A stretch of 64,000 nucleotides of DNA, taken from the NCBI RefSeq assembly GCF_963678635.1, contig NC_087064.1:12258819-12322818 (forward strand), given 5' to 3'. Source of the DNA: Symsagittifera roscoffensis. Lineage: Eukaryota; Xenacoelomorpha; Acoela; Convolutidae. This document shows positions 23,311 to 33,332 of the stretch, piece after piece. How positions within the stretch are numbered: the first letter of the stretch is position 1; each line of letters opens with the position of its first letter. Position numbers and translations under genes: made by a program. Below the pieces are notes generated by a model. The model was given only the letters and a program-made list of their open reading frames with translations. It was not told the origin of the DNA and ran no database searches.

Positions 23311-23381
23311 GCATCGGTGGTTCAGTGGTAGAATTGTCGCCTAGCACGCGATAGACACGGGTTCGATTCCCGGCCGATGCA
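23311..23381 (+). tRNA. tRNA-Gly body with AGC (Ala) anticodon, first of three
   Basis: The anticodon loop is CTAGCAC, giving AGC at 23343-23345, the alanine anticodon. Acceptor, D and anticodon stems equal those of class A. The T stem is ACGGG/CCCGG with its outermost pair lost. The acceptor has A3-U70, not the G3-U70 pair read by alanyl-tRNA synthetase, so alanine charging is unlikely; loss of C35 should also hinder glycyl-tRNA synthetase. Leader CAAAACAGGTTACATCAA is that of class E. Probably a pseudogene, but the fold is nearly intact. Confidence 0.55.
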
Positions 23382-24446
23382 TAGCAGAAAAAGTTTCCTA
23401 GCAAAGAGCAGTCCTAAAGTTTTGTAACTTATTACTTTTCAACTGTCAAAAAAGAAGAAAACTACTCGAATAAATAGCTGAAGTTCAAAACTCAAATGAA
23501 ATGAATCATTCAAGTTTGATTCAAGAATTTGGTGAAAAATTGAAATGAAGAGCAAAGTTTTTGTTCAAACTATTAAAACAGATAACAATCAAGCATCGGT
23601 GGTTCAGCTGTAGCATTGTTGCCTTCCACGCAATAGACCAAGGTTCGATTCACGGGCGATGCAAAGCAGAAAAGCAGAAAAATTTTTCTAGAAAAGCGCA
23701 ATTTTACGTTTTTTCAATTTTTTACTGTGCCACTGTCAAAAAAGAGAAAAACTACTCAAATAATTAGCTGAATTCGGAACCTCAATTGAAATGAAACAAA
23801 GTTTTTATTAATTTGTTCGAAGTTTCGAAAAAAAAATTGGATTCAAGACCAAAACTTTGTTCAAACGATTAAAATAGTGTAAATCAAGTATCGCTGGTTC
23901 AGTGGTAAAATTGTCGCCTGCCACGCGATAGACCCGGGTTCGATTCACGAACGATGCTTAGCAGGAATTATTTCCGTGGAAACAGCAGTCTTAAACTTTT
24001 GTTACTTATTACTGTTCCACTGTCAAAAAAGAGGAAAACTACTCAATTGAATAGCTGGATTTTAAAAGTCAAATGAATTGAATCTTTCAAGATTTTGATA
24101 CAAAAAATTGTTAAAAAATTGAAGGGCAAAGTTTTTGTTCAAACGGTGAGAAACTTAATTCCAGCATCAGTGGTTCAGTGGCAGGATTGTCGCCTGCCAA
24201 GCAATATATCCGTGTTCGAGTCCCGGCCGATGCAGCGCAGAGAGTTTTACTAGAAAAGTGCAAGTTTAATTTTTTGTAAGTTTTACAGTCCACTGTCAAA
24301 AAGAGGAAAAAAAACGAAATATTCAGCTGAATTCAAAACCTCAATTAGAATGAAACAAAGTTTTCATGATTTTGTTTGAAGTTTTGATGAAAAGGCTGGA
24401 TTGAAGAGCAAAACTTGTTTCAAACTATCAAAACAGGTTACATCAA

Positions 24447-24517
24447 GCATCGGTGGTTCAGTGGTAGAATTGTCGCCTAGCACGCGATAGACACGGGTTC
24501 GATTCCCGGCCAATGCA
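24447..24517 (+). pseudogene. tRNA-Gly body with AGC anticodon, acceptor mismatch
   Basis: Like 23311, but the 3' acceptor strand reads CCAATGC, adding a C-A mismatch at the fifth acceptor pair. The T4 terminator is absent at the usual site (AAAGTTTCC). Confidence 0.6.
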
Positions 24518-25585
24518 TAGCAGAAAAAGTTTCCTAGGAAAGAGCAGTCCTAAACTTTTGTAACTTATTACTTTTCAACTGTCAAAAAAGAAGAAAACTA
24601 CTCGAATAAATAGCTGAAGTTCAAAACTCAAATGAAATGAATCATTCATGATTTTGATTCAAGAATTTGGTGAAAAATTGAAATGAAGAGCAAAGTTTTT
24701 GTTCAAACTATTAAAACAGATAACAATCAAGCATCGGTGGTTCAGCTGTAGCATTGTTGCCTTCCACGCAATAGACCAAGTTTCGATTCCCGGGCGATGC
24801 AAAGCAGAAAAGCAGAAAAATTTTTTCTAGAAAAGCGCAATTTTACGTTTTTTCAATTTTTTACTGTGCCACTGTCAAAAAAGAGAAAAACTACTCAAAT
24901 AATTAGCTGAATTCGGAACCTCAATTGAAATGAAACAAAATTTTTATTAGTTTATTCGAAGTTTCGAAAAAAAAATTGGATTGAAGACCAAAACTTTCTT
25001 CAAACGGTTAAAATAGTGTAAATCAAGCATCGCTGTTTCAGTGGTTAAATTGTCGCCTGCCACGCGATAGACCCGGGTTCGATTCACGAACGATGCATAG
25101 CAGGAATTATTTCCGTGGAAAGAGCAGTCTTAAACTTTTGTTACTTATTACTGTTCCACTGTCAAAAAAGAGGAAAACTACTCAATTGAATAGCTGGATT
25201 TTAAAACTCAAATGAATTGAATCTTTCAAGATTTTGATACAAAAAATTGTTAAAAAATTGAAGAGCAAAGTTTTGGTTCAAACGGTGAGAAACTTAATTC
25301 CAGCATCAGTGGTTCAGTGGCAGGATTGTCGCCTGCCAAGCAATATACCCGTGTTCGAGTCCCGGCCGATGCAGCGCAGAGAGTTTTACTAGAAAAGTGC
25401 AAGTTTAATTTTTTGTAAGTTTTACAGTCCACTGTCAAAAAGAGGAAAAAAACCGAAATATTCAGCTGAATTCAAAACCTCAATTAGAATGAAACAAAGT
25501 TTTCATGATTTTGTTTGAAGTTTTGATGAAAAGGCTGGATTGAAGAGCAAAACTTTTTTCAAACGATCAAAACAGGTTACATCAA

Positions 25586-25656
25586 GCATCGGTGGTTCAG
25601 TGGTAGAATTGTCGCCTAGCACGCGATAGACACGGGTTCGATTCCCGGTCGATGCA
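25586..25656 (+). tRNA. tRNA-Gly body with AGC (Ala) anticodon, third of three
   Basis: Loop CTAGCAC and T stem ACGGG/CCCGG as at 23311. The 3' acceptor strand TCGATGC makes a G-U at the seventh pair, so the acceptor remains paired. The trailer switches to that of class E (AAGCAGAAAAGCAG), marking the join between the four-unit repeat and the mixed region. Confidence 0.5.
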
Positions 25657-25877
25657 AAGCAGAAAAGCAGAAAAATTTTGCCGGAAATGCACAAACTTAA
25701 ATGTTTGCAATTTTTTATTGTTCCACTGTCAAAAAAAAGGAAACTACTAAAATATTCAGCTGAATTCAACCTCAATTAGAATGAAACAAATTTTTCATGA
25801 TTTTGTTCGAAGTTCTGAAGAAAAAATTGGATTGAAGAGCAAAAGTTTGTTCAAACGATTAAAATAATGGAAATCCA

Positions 25878-25948
25878 GCATCGGTGGTTCAGTGGTAGAA
25901 TTGTCGCCTGCCACGCGATAGACCCGATTTCGATTCCCGTCTGATGCA
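25878..25948 (+). pseudogene. Class E unit: tRNA-Gly-like (GCC) with ruined T stem (reference)
   Basis: Acceptor, D arm and anticodon arm resemble class A, but the T arm is CCGAT TTCGATT CCCGT, leaving two of five pairs. Members: 26170, 28130, 29780, 31179, 32229, 33549, 34869, 37595, 39599, 40185, 41352, 43076, 57594, 59016, 59310 and 60444. Most share the leader CAAAACAGGTTACATCAA. At 41352 U33 is C, and at 57594 the loop is CTGCAAC. Confidence 0.75.
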
Positions 25949-27589
25949 AAGCAGAAAAGCAGAAAAATTTTGCCGGAAAAGCACAAACTTAAATGTTTGC
26001 AATTTTTTATTGTTCCACTGTCAAAAAAAAGGAAACTACTAAAATATTCAGCTGAATTCAACCTCAATTAGAATGAAACAAATTTTTCATGATTTTGTTC
26101 GAAGTTCTGAAGAAAAAATTGGATTGAAGAGCAAAACTTTGTTCAAACGATTAAAATAATGGAAATCCAGCATCGGTGGTTCAGTGGTAGAATTGTCGCC
26201 TGCCACGCGATAGACCCGATTTCGATTTCCGTCTGATGCAAAGCAGAAAAGCAGAAAAATTTTGCCGGAAAAGCACAAACTTAAATGTTTGCAATTTTTT
26301 ATTGTTCCACTGTCAAAAAAAAGGAAACTATTTAAAAAATTCAGCTGAATTCAACCTCAATTAGAATGAAACAAATTTTTCATGATTTTGTTCGAAGTTC
26401 TGAAGAAAAAATTGGATTGAAGAGCAAAACTTTGTTCAAACGATTAAAATAATGGAAATCCAGCATCGGTGGTTCAGTGGTAGAATTGTCGCCTGCCACG
26501 CGATAAACCCTGCTTCGATTCCCGGCCGATGCAAAGCAGAAAAATTTTCCTAGGAAAGAGCAGTCTCAAACTTTTGTAACTTATTACTGTTCCACTGTCA
26601 AAAAACAAGAAAAACTTTCAAATAAATAGCTGAAGTTCAAAACTCAAATTAAATGAATCATTCTTGATTTTGATTCAAAAATTTGATTAAGAAATGAAAT
26701 GAAGAGCAAAGTTTTTGTTCAAACAATTAAAACAATTAAAGTCAAGCATCGGTGGTTCAGTTGTAGCATTTTCTCCTTCCACGCAAGAGACCATGGTTCG
26801 ATTCCCGGGTGATGCAAAGCAGAAAAGCAGAAAAATTTTTCTAGAAAAGCGCAATTTTACGTTTTTTCAATTTTTTATTGTGCCACTGTCAAAAAAGAGG
26901 AAGCGTACTCAAATAATTAGCTGAATTCGAAGCCTCAATTAAATTGTAACAACGTTTTCATAATTTTGATTCAACGCTTTGATGAAAAACTTGGATGATG
27001 AGCAAAACTTTGCTGGATCGATTACAGCAGTTTAAATCAAGCAGCGGTGGTTCAGTGGTAGAATTGTCGCCTTCCACGCGCAGATTGTTTTCCTAGAAAA
27101 TCGCAAACTTAAACTTTTGTAACATTTCACTGTTCCACTAAAAAAAAAGGGAAAAATTACGCAAACAGTTAGCTGAATTCGAAACTTCAGTTAAAATGAA
27201 ACAAAGTTTTCATGATTTTGATTCAAAGCTTTGATGAAAATAATTGGATGATAGAGCAAAACTTTGCTGGAACAATTATAGCAGTTAAAATCAAGCATCG
27301 GTGGTTCAGTTGTAGCATTGTCGCCTTCCACGCAATAGACCATGGTTCGATTCCCGGGTGATGCAAAGCAGAAAAGCAGAAAAAATTTTCTACAAAAGCG
27401 CAATTTTACGTTTTTTCAATTTTTTATTGTGCCACTGTCAAAAAAGAGGAAGCCTACTCAAATAGTTAGCTGAATTCGAAGCCTCAATTAAATTGAAACG
27501 AAGTTTTCATGATTTTGATTCAACGCTTTGATGAAAAACTTGGATGATGAGCAAAACTTTGCTGGATCGATTACAACAGTGTAAATCAA

Positions 27590-27660
27590 GCATCGCTGGT
27601 TCAGTGGTAGAAGTGTCGCCTACCACGCGATAGACGCATGTTCGCTTCCCGGCCGATGCA
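27590..27660 (+). pseudogene. Class G unit with ACC (Gly) anticodon
   Basis: As the class G reference but with loop CTACCAC, anticodon ACC, still glycine (GGU). The T arm is the same broken GCATG TTCGCTT form. Confidence 0.7.
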
Positions 27661-28423
27661 TAGCAGAAAAAATTTCCTAGGAAAGAGCAGTCTTAAACTT
27701 TTGTAACTTATTACTGTTCCACTGTCAACAAAGAGGAAAACTACTCAAATAAATAGCTGTATTTTAAAACTCAAATGAATTGAATCTTTCATGATTTTGA
27801 TTCAAAATTTTGTTAAAAAATTGAATTGAAGGGCAAAGTTTTTGTTCAAACGGTGAACAACTTAATTCAAGCATCAGTGGTTCAGTGGCAGGATTGTCGC
27901 CTGCCAAGCAAAATACCCGTGTTCGAGTCCCGGCCGATGCAGCGCAAGTTTAAACTTTTGTAATTTTTACTGTCCACTGTCAAAAAGAGGAAAAATTCTG
28001 AAATATTCAGCTGAATTCAAAACCTCAATTAGAATGAACAAACTTTTCATGTTTTTGTTCAAAGTTTTGATAAAAAGGTTGGATTGAAGAGCAAAACTTT
28101 GTTCAAACTATCAAAACCCACTATATCAAGCATCGGTGGTTCAGTCGTAGAATTGTCGCCTGCCACGCGATAGACCCCATTTCAATTCCCGTCCGATGCA
28201 AAGCAGTAAAGCAGAAAATTTATGCCGGAAAAACACAAATTTAAATTTCTGCAACTTTTCACTGTTCCACTGTCAAAAAAGAGGAAACTAATGAACTATT
28301 CAGCTGAATTCAAAACCTCAATTAGAATGAAACAAATTTTTCATTTTTTTGTTCGAAGTTTTGGAGAAAAAACTGGATTGAAGAGCAAAACTTTATTCAA
28401 ACGATTAAAATAGTGTAAATCAA

Positions 28424-28494
28424 GCATTGCTTGTTCAGTGGTAGAATTGTCGCCTCCCACGCGATAGACGCATGTTCGCTTCCCGGCCGATGCA
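28424..28494 (+). pseudogene. Class G unit: tRNA-Gly-like with CCC anticodon (reference)
   Basis: The loop is CTCCCAC, anticodon CCC (glycine GGG), in a paired stem GTCGC/GCGAT. The T stem GCATG/CCCGG is largely unpaired and the T loop reads TTCGCTT, ruining the B box. CCC is also present at 37889 and 40478, and at 37031 with loop ATCCCAC. Confidence 0.72.
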
Positions 28495-28661
28495 TAGCAG
28501 AAAAAATTTCCTAGGAAAGAGCGGTCTTAATCTTTTGTAACTTATTACTGTTCAAAAATCAAATGAAATGAATCATTCATGGTTTTGATTCAAAAATTTA
28601 GTGAAAAATTGAAATGAAGAGCAAAGTTTTTGTTCAAACGGTTAAAACAGTTAAACATCAA

Positions 28662-28732
28662 GCATCGGTGGTTTAGTTGTAGCATTGACGCTTTTCACAC
28701 GATAGACCATGGTTCGATTCCCGAGCGATGCA
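28662..28732 (+). pseudogene. Class H unit: tRNA-Gly-like with UUC in the anticodon position (reference)
   Basis: The loop reads TTTTCAC, placing UUC (glutamate) at the anticodon. The stem GACGC/ACGAT has two mismatches, and the four T residues form an internal Pol III stop. Members: 38172 and 39018. 40762 reads TTCACAC (CAC, valine-like). A dead class. Confidence 0.75.
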
Positions 28733-28951
28733 AAGCAGAAAAGCAGAAAAAATGTTCTAGAAAAGCGCAATTTTACGTTATTTCAATTTTTTACTGTGCC
28801 ACTGTCAAAAAAGAGGAAAACTCTTAAAATAATTAGCTGAATTCGAAACCTCAATTAAATGAAACAAATTTTTTAAGATTTTGATTCAACGCTTTGTTGA
28901 AAACTTGGATGATAGAGCAAAACTTTGCTGGAACGATTATAGCAGTATAAA

Positions 28952-29022
28952 GCATCGGTGGTTCAGTGGTAGAATTGTCGCCTGCCACGCGATAGACGCG
29001 GGTTCGATTCCCGGCCGATGCA
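28952..29022 (+). tRNA. tRNA-Gly (GCC), A-like, one T-stem mismatch
   Basis: Acceptor, D and anticodon arms equal class A. The T stem reads GCGGG/CCCGG, so only its outer pair is lost. The leader is different from class A (GATTATAGCAGTATAAA). TTTT follows 18 nt past the gene. Confidence 0.68.
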
Positions 29023-30640
29023 GAGCAGCAAAGCAAAAAATTTTGCCGGAAAGTCGCAAACCTAAATTTTTTAAATTTTTTACTGTTCCACTGTCAAAAA
29101 TGAGGAACTTACCAAAATATTCAGCTGAATTTAAAACCTCAATTAGACTGTAACAAAGTTTTCATGATTTTGTTCAAAGTTTTCATGAAAAAAATGGATT
29201 GAAGAGCGAAACTTTCTTCAAACGATTAAAATAATGTGAATCCAGCATCGGTGGTTCAGTGGTAGAATTGTCGCCTGCCACGCGATAAACCTGGCTTCGA
29301 CTCCCGGCCGATGCAAAGCAGAAATAATTTCCTAGGAAAGAGCAGTCTTAAACTTTTGTAACTTATTACTGTTCCACTGTCAAAAAAGAAGAAAATTACT
29401 CAAATAAATAGCTGACGTTCAAAACTCAAATTAAATGAATCATTCTTGATTTTGATTCGAAATGGTGAAGAAAAGAAATGAAGAACAAAGTTTTTGTTCA
29501 AACGTTTAAAATAGTTAAAAATCAAGCATCGGTGGTTCAGTTGTAGCATTGACGCCTTCCACGCGCAGATTGTTTTCCTAGAAAAGCGCAAACTTAAACT
29601 TTTGTAACTTCTTACTGTTCCACTAACAAAAAAGGGAAAAATAACCCAAAAAATTAGCTGAATTCGAAACTTCAGTTAAAATGAAACAAAGTTTTAATGA
29701 TTTTGATTCAAAGCTTTGATGAAAATAATTGGATGATAGAGCAAAACTTTGCTGGAACAATTAAAGCAGTTAAAATCAAGCATCGGTGGTTCAGTTGTAG
29801 CATTGTCGCCTGCCACGCGATAGACGCAATTTCGATTCCCGTCTGATGCAAAGCAGAAAAGCAGACAAATTTTGCCGGAAAAGCACAAACCTAAATTTTT
29901 GCAACTTTTTACTGTTCCACTGTCAAAAAAGAGGAAACTACTTCAATTAGAATGAAACAAATTTTTCATGATTTTTTTTCGAAGTTACAAAGAAAAAAAT
30001 GGATTGAAAAGCAAAACTTTGTTCAAACGATTAAAATAATGTAATAACAGCATCGGTCGTTCAGTTGAAGCATTGTCGGCTTCCACGCAAAAGACCATGG
30101 TTCGATTCCCGGGCGATGCAAAGCAGAAAAGCAGAAAAATTTTTCTAGAAAAGCGCAATTTTACGTTTTTTCAATTTTTTATTGTGCCACTGTCAAAAAA
30201 GAGGAAGCCTACTCAAACAATTAGCTGAATTCGAAACCTCAATTAAATTGAAACAAAGTTTTCATGATTTTGATTCTACGCTTTGATGAAAATAATTGGA
30301 TGATAGAGCAAAACTTTGCTGGAACAATTATGGCAGTTAAAATCAAGCATCGGTGGTTCAGTTGTAGCATTGTCGCCTGCCACGCGATAGAACCGGGCTC
30401 GATTCACGGCCGATGCAAAGCAGCAAAGCAAAAAATTTTGCCGAAAAAGCAAAAACTTAAATTTTTTCATTTTTCTACTGTTCCACTGTCAAAAAAGAGG
30501 AAACTACCAAAATATTCAGCTGAGTTCAAAACCTCAATTAGACTGAAATAAACTTTTCATGATTTTGTTCAAAGTTTTGATGAAAAAAAATGGATTGAAG
30601 AGCAAAAATTGGTTCAAACAATTAAAATAGTGTTCATCAA

Positions 30641-30711
30641 GCATCGCTGGTTCAGTAATAGAATTGTCGCCTGCCACGCGATAAACCCGGCTTCGATTCC
30701 CGGCCGATGCA
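30641..30711 (+). pseudogene. Class F unit: tRNA-Gly-like (GCC), near-intact T arm (reference)
   Basis: The T arm is CCGGC TTCGATT CCCGG with only the innermost pair lost; the seventh acceptor pair is C-C, and the D loop is AGTAATA, losing a conserved G. Members: 26463, 29245, 31771, 33091, 34411 and 35730. 29245 keeps GCATCGG and AGTGGTA and is the least damaged. Confidence 0.68.
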
Positions 30712-32498
30712 AAGCAGAAAAAATTTCCTAGGAAAGAGCAGTCTTAAACTTTTGTAACTTATTACTGTTCCACTGTCAAAAAATAAGAAAACTACTCAAA
30801 TAAATAGCTGAAGTTCAAAACTCAAATTAAATGAATCATTCTTGATTTTGATTCGAAACTTTGGTGAAGAAATGAAATGAAGAACAAAGTTTTTGTTCAA
30901 ACGTTTAAAATAGTTAAAAATCAAGCATCGGTGGTTCAGTTGTAGCATTGACGCCTTCCACGCGCAGATTGTTTTCCTAGAAAAGCGCAAACTGAAACTT
31001 TTGTAACTTCTTACTGTTCCACTAACAAAAAAGGGAAAAATTACCCAAATAATTAGCTGAATTCGAAACTTCAGTTAAAATGAAACAAAGTTTTCATGAT
31101 TTTGATTCAAAGCTTTGATGAAAATAATTGGATGATAGAGAAAAACTTTGCTGGAACAATTAAAGCAGTTAAAATCAAGCATCGGTGGTTCAGTTGTAGC
31201 ATAGTCGCCTGCCACGCGATAGACCCAATTTCGATTCCCGTCTGATGCAAAGCAGAAAAGCAGAAACATTTTTCTAGAAAAGCGCAATTTTACGTTTTTT
31301 CAATTTTTTATTTTGCCACTGTCAAAAAAGAGGAAGCCTACTCAAATAATTAGCTGAATTTGAAACCTCAATTAAATTGAAACAAAGTTTTCATGATTTT
31401 GATTCTACGCTTTGATGATAATAATTGGATGATAGAGCAAAACTTTGCTGGAACAATTATGGCATTTAAAATCAAGCATCGGTGGTTCAGTTCTAGCATT
31501 GTCGCCTGCCACGCGATAGAACCGGGTTCGATTCACGGCCGATGCAAAGCAGCAAAGCAAAAAAATTTGCCGAAAAAGCAAAAACTTAAATTTTTTCATT
31601 TTTCTACTGTTCCACTGTCAAAAAAGAGGAAACTACCAAAATATTCAGCTGAGTTAAAAAAACCTCAATTAGACTGAAACTAATTTTTCATGATTTTGTT
31701 CAAAGTTTTGATGAAAGAAATGGATTGAAGAGCAAAAATTGGTTCAAACAATTAAAATAGTGTTCATCAAGCATCGCTGGTTCAGTGATAGAATTGTCGC
31801 CTGCCACGCGATAAACCCGGCTTCGATTCCCGGCCGATGCAAAGCAGAAAAAATTTCCTAGGAAAGAGCAGTCTTAAACTTTTGTAACTTATTACTGTTC
31901 CACTGTCAAAAAATAAGAAAACTACTCAAATAAATAGCTGAAGTTCAAAACGATTAAAACAGTTAAAAATCAAGCATCGGTGGTTCAGTTGTAGCATTGA
32001 CGCCTTCCACGCGCAGATTCTTTTCCTAGAAAAGCGCAAACTTAAACTTTTGTAACTTTTTACTGTTCCACTAACAAAAAAAGGGAAAAATTACCCAAAT
32101 AATTAGCTGAATTCGAAACTTCAGTTAAAATGAAACAAAGTTTTCATGATTTTGATTCAAAGCTTTGATGAAAATAACTGGATGATAGAGCAAAACTTTG
32201 CTGGAACAATTATAGCAGTTAAAAACCAGCATCGGTGGTTCAGTTGTAGCATTGTCGCCTGCCACGCGATAGACGCAATTTCGATTCCCGTCTGATGCAA
32301 AGCAGAAAAGCAGACAAATTTTGCCGGAAAAGCACAAACCTAAATTTTTGCAACTTTTTACTGTTCCACTGTCAAAAAAGAGGAAACTACTTCAATTAGA
32401 ATGAAACAAATTTTTCATGATTTTTTTTCGAAGTTACAAAGAAAAAAATGGATTGAAAAGCAAAACTTTGTTCAAACGATTAAAATAATGTAATAACA

Positions 32499-32569
32499 GC
32501 ATCGGTCGTTCAGTTGAAGCATTGTCGGCTTCCACGCAAAAGACCATGGTTCGATTCCCGGGCGATGCA
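32499..32569 (+). pseudogene. Class I unit: tRNA-Gly-like (UCC) (reference)
   Basis: A class B relative with GCATCGGTCGTTC at the 5' end, anticodon stem GTCGG/GCAAA and loop CTTCCAC. The anticodon stem loses two pairs. Members: 30050, 33819 and 35139. Confidence 0.72.
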
Positions 32570-32795
32570 AAGCAGAAAAGCAGAAAAATTTTTCTAGAAA
32601 AGCGCAATTTTACGTTTTTTCAATTTTTTATTGTGCCACTGTCAAAAAAGAGGAAGCCTACTCAAATAATTAGCTGAATTCGAAACCTCAATTAAATTGA
32701 AACAAAGTTTTCATGATTTTGATTCTACGCTTTGATGAAAATAATTGGATGATAGAGCAAAACTTTGCTGGAACAATTATGGCAGTTAAAATCAA

Positions 32796-32866
32796 GCATC
32801 GGTGGTTCAGTTGTAGCATTGTCGCCTGCCACGCGATAGAACCGGGCTCGATTCACGGCCGATGCA
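32796..32866 (+). pseudogene. Class Q unit: tRNA-Gly-like (GCC), one T-stem mismatch (reference)
   Basis: The acceptor is paired and the anticodon arm intact; the T arm is CCGGG CTCGATT CACGG (one G-A mismatch, T54 lost), and the D stem has one mismatch (GTTC/GCAT). Members: 30347, 31476 (TTCGATT kept), 34116, 35436, 36738, 43649, 45679, 46258, 46846, 47424 and 50033. Those after 43 kb mostly start GCAGCGG. Confidence 0.68.
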
Positions 32867-33293
32867 AAGCAGCAAAGCAAAAAAATTTGCCGAAAAAGCA
32901 AAAACTTAAATTTTTTCATTTTTCTACTGTTCCACTGTCAAAAAAGAGGAAACTACCAAAATATTCAGCTGAGTTAAAAAAACCTCAATTAGACTGAAAC
33001 AAATTTTTCATGATTTTGTTCAAAGTTTTGATGAAAGAAATGGATTGAAGAGCAAAAATTGGTTCAAACAATTAAAATAGTGTTCATCAAGCATCGCTGG
33101 TTCAGTGATAGAATTGTCGCCTGCCACGCGATAAACCCGGCTTCGATTCCCGGCCGATGCAAAGCAGAAAAAATTTCCTAGGAAAGAGCAGTCTTAAACT
33201 TTTGTAACTTATTACTGTTCCACTGTCAAAAAATAAGAAAACTACTCAAATAAATAGCTGAAGTTCAAAACGATTAAAACAGTTAAAAATCAA

Positions 33294-33332
33294 GCATCGG
33301 TGGTTCAGTTGTAGCATTGACGCCTTCCACGC
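33294..33332 (+). pseudogene. Truncated 5' half of a UCC tRNA-Gly unit (reference)
   Basis: The unit keeps the acceptor 5' strand, D arm and anticodon arm up to CTTCCACGC and then passes directly into the trailer GCAGATTCTTTTCC. The T arm, and with it the B box, is missing. Members: 27041-27079, 29526-29564, 30925-30963, 31974-32012, 34614-34652, 35933-35971 and 36188-36226. Confidence 0.82.

Larger units (their letters stand above)
15830..25780 (+). repeat. Four-unit repeat continued, with class A expansions and unit losses
   Basis: The B-C-D-A order resumes but is irregular. Class A occurs twice in a row at 17112 and 17394 and three times at 19376, 19658 and 19940. Class C is missing between B 18812 and D 19096, where the B flank passes straight into D flank near 18950. 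From 23311 the class A position is filled by a unit with an AGC anticodon (23311, 24447, 25586). Class C at 21655 has lost its 3' end. Confidence 0.88.
25780..31400 (+). repeat. Mixed region of E, F, B, G, H and truncated units
   Basis: Unit starts: 25878 and 26170 (E), 26463 (F), 26746 (B), 27041 (half), 27295 (B), 27590 (G, ACC), 27871 (D), 28130 (E), 28424 (G, CCC), 28662 (H), 28952 (A-like), 29245 (F), 29526 (half), 29780 (E), 30050 (I), 30347 (Q), 30641 (F), 30925 (half), 31179 (E). The I-Q-F-half-E order that is amplified downstream first appears at 30050-31179. Confidence 0.85.

Noticed and set aside
28662-28732. A working tRNA-Glu (UUC)
   Set aside because: UUC falls at the anticodon only because the loop has mutated. 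The stem has two mismatches, a T4 stop lies in the loop, and the rest is tRNA-Gly.
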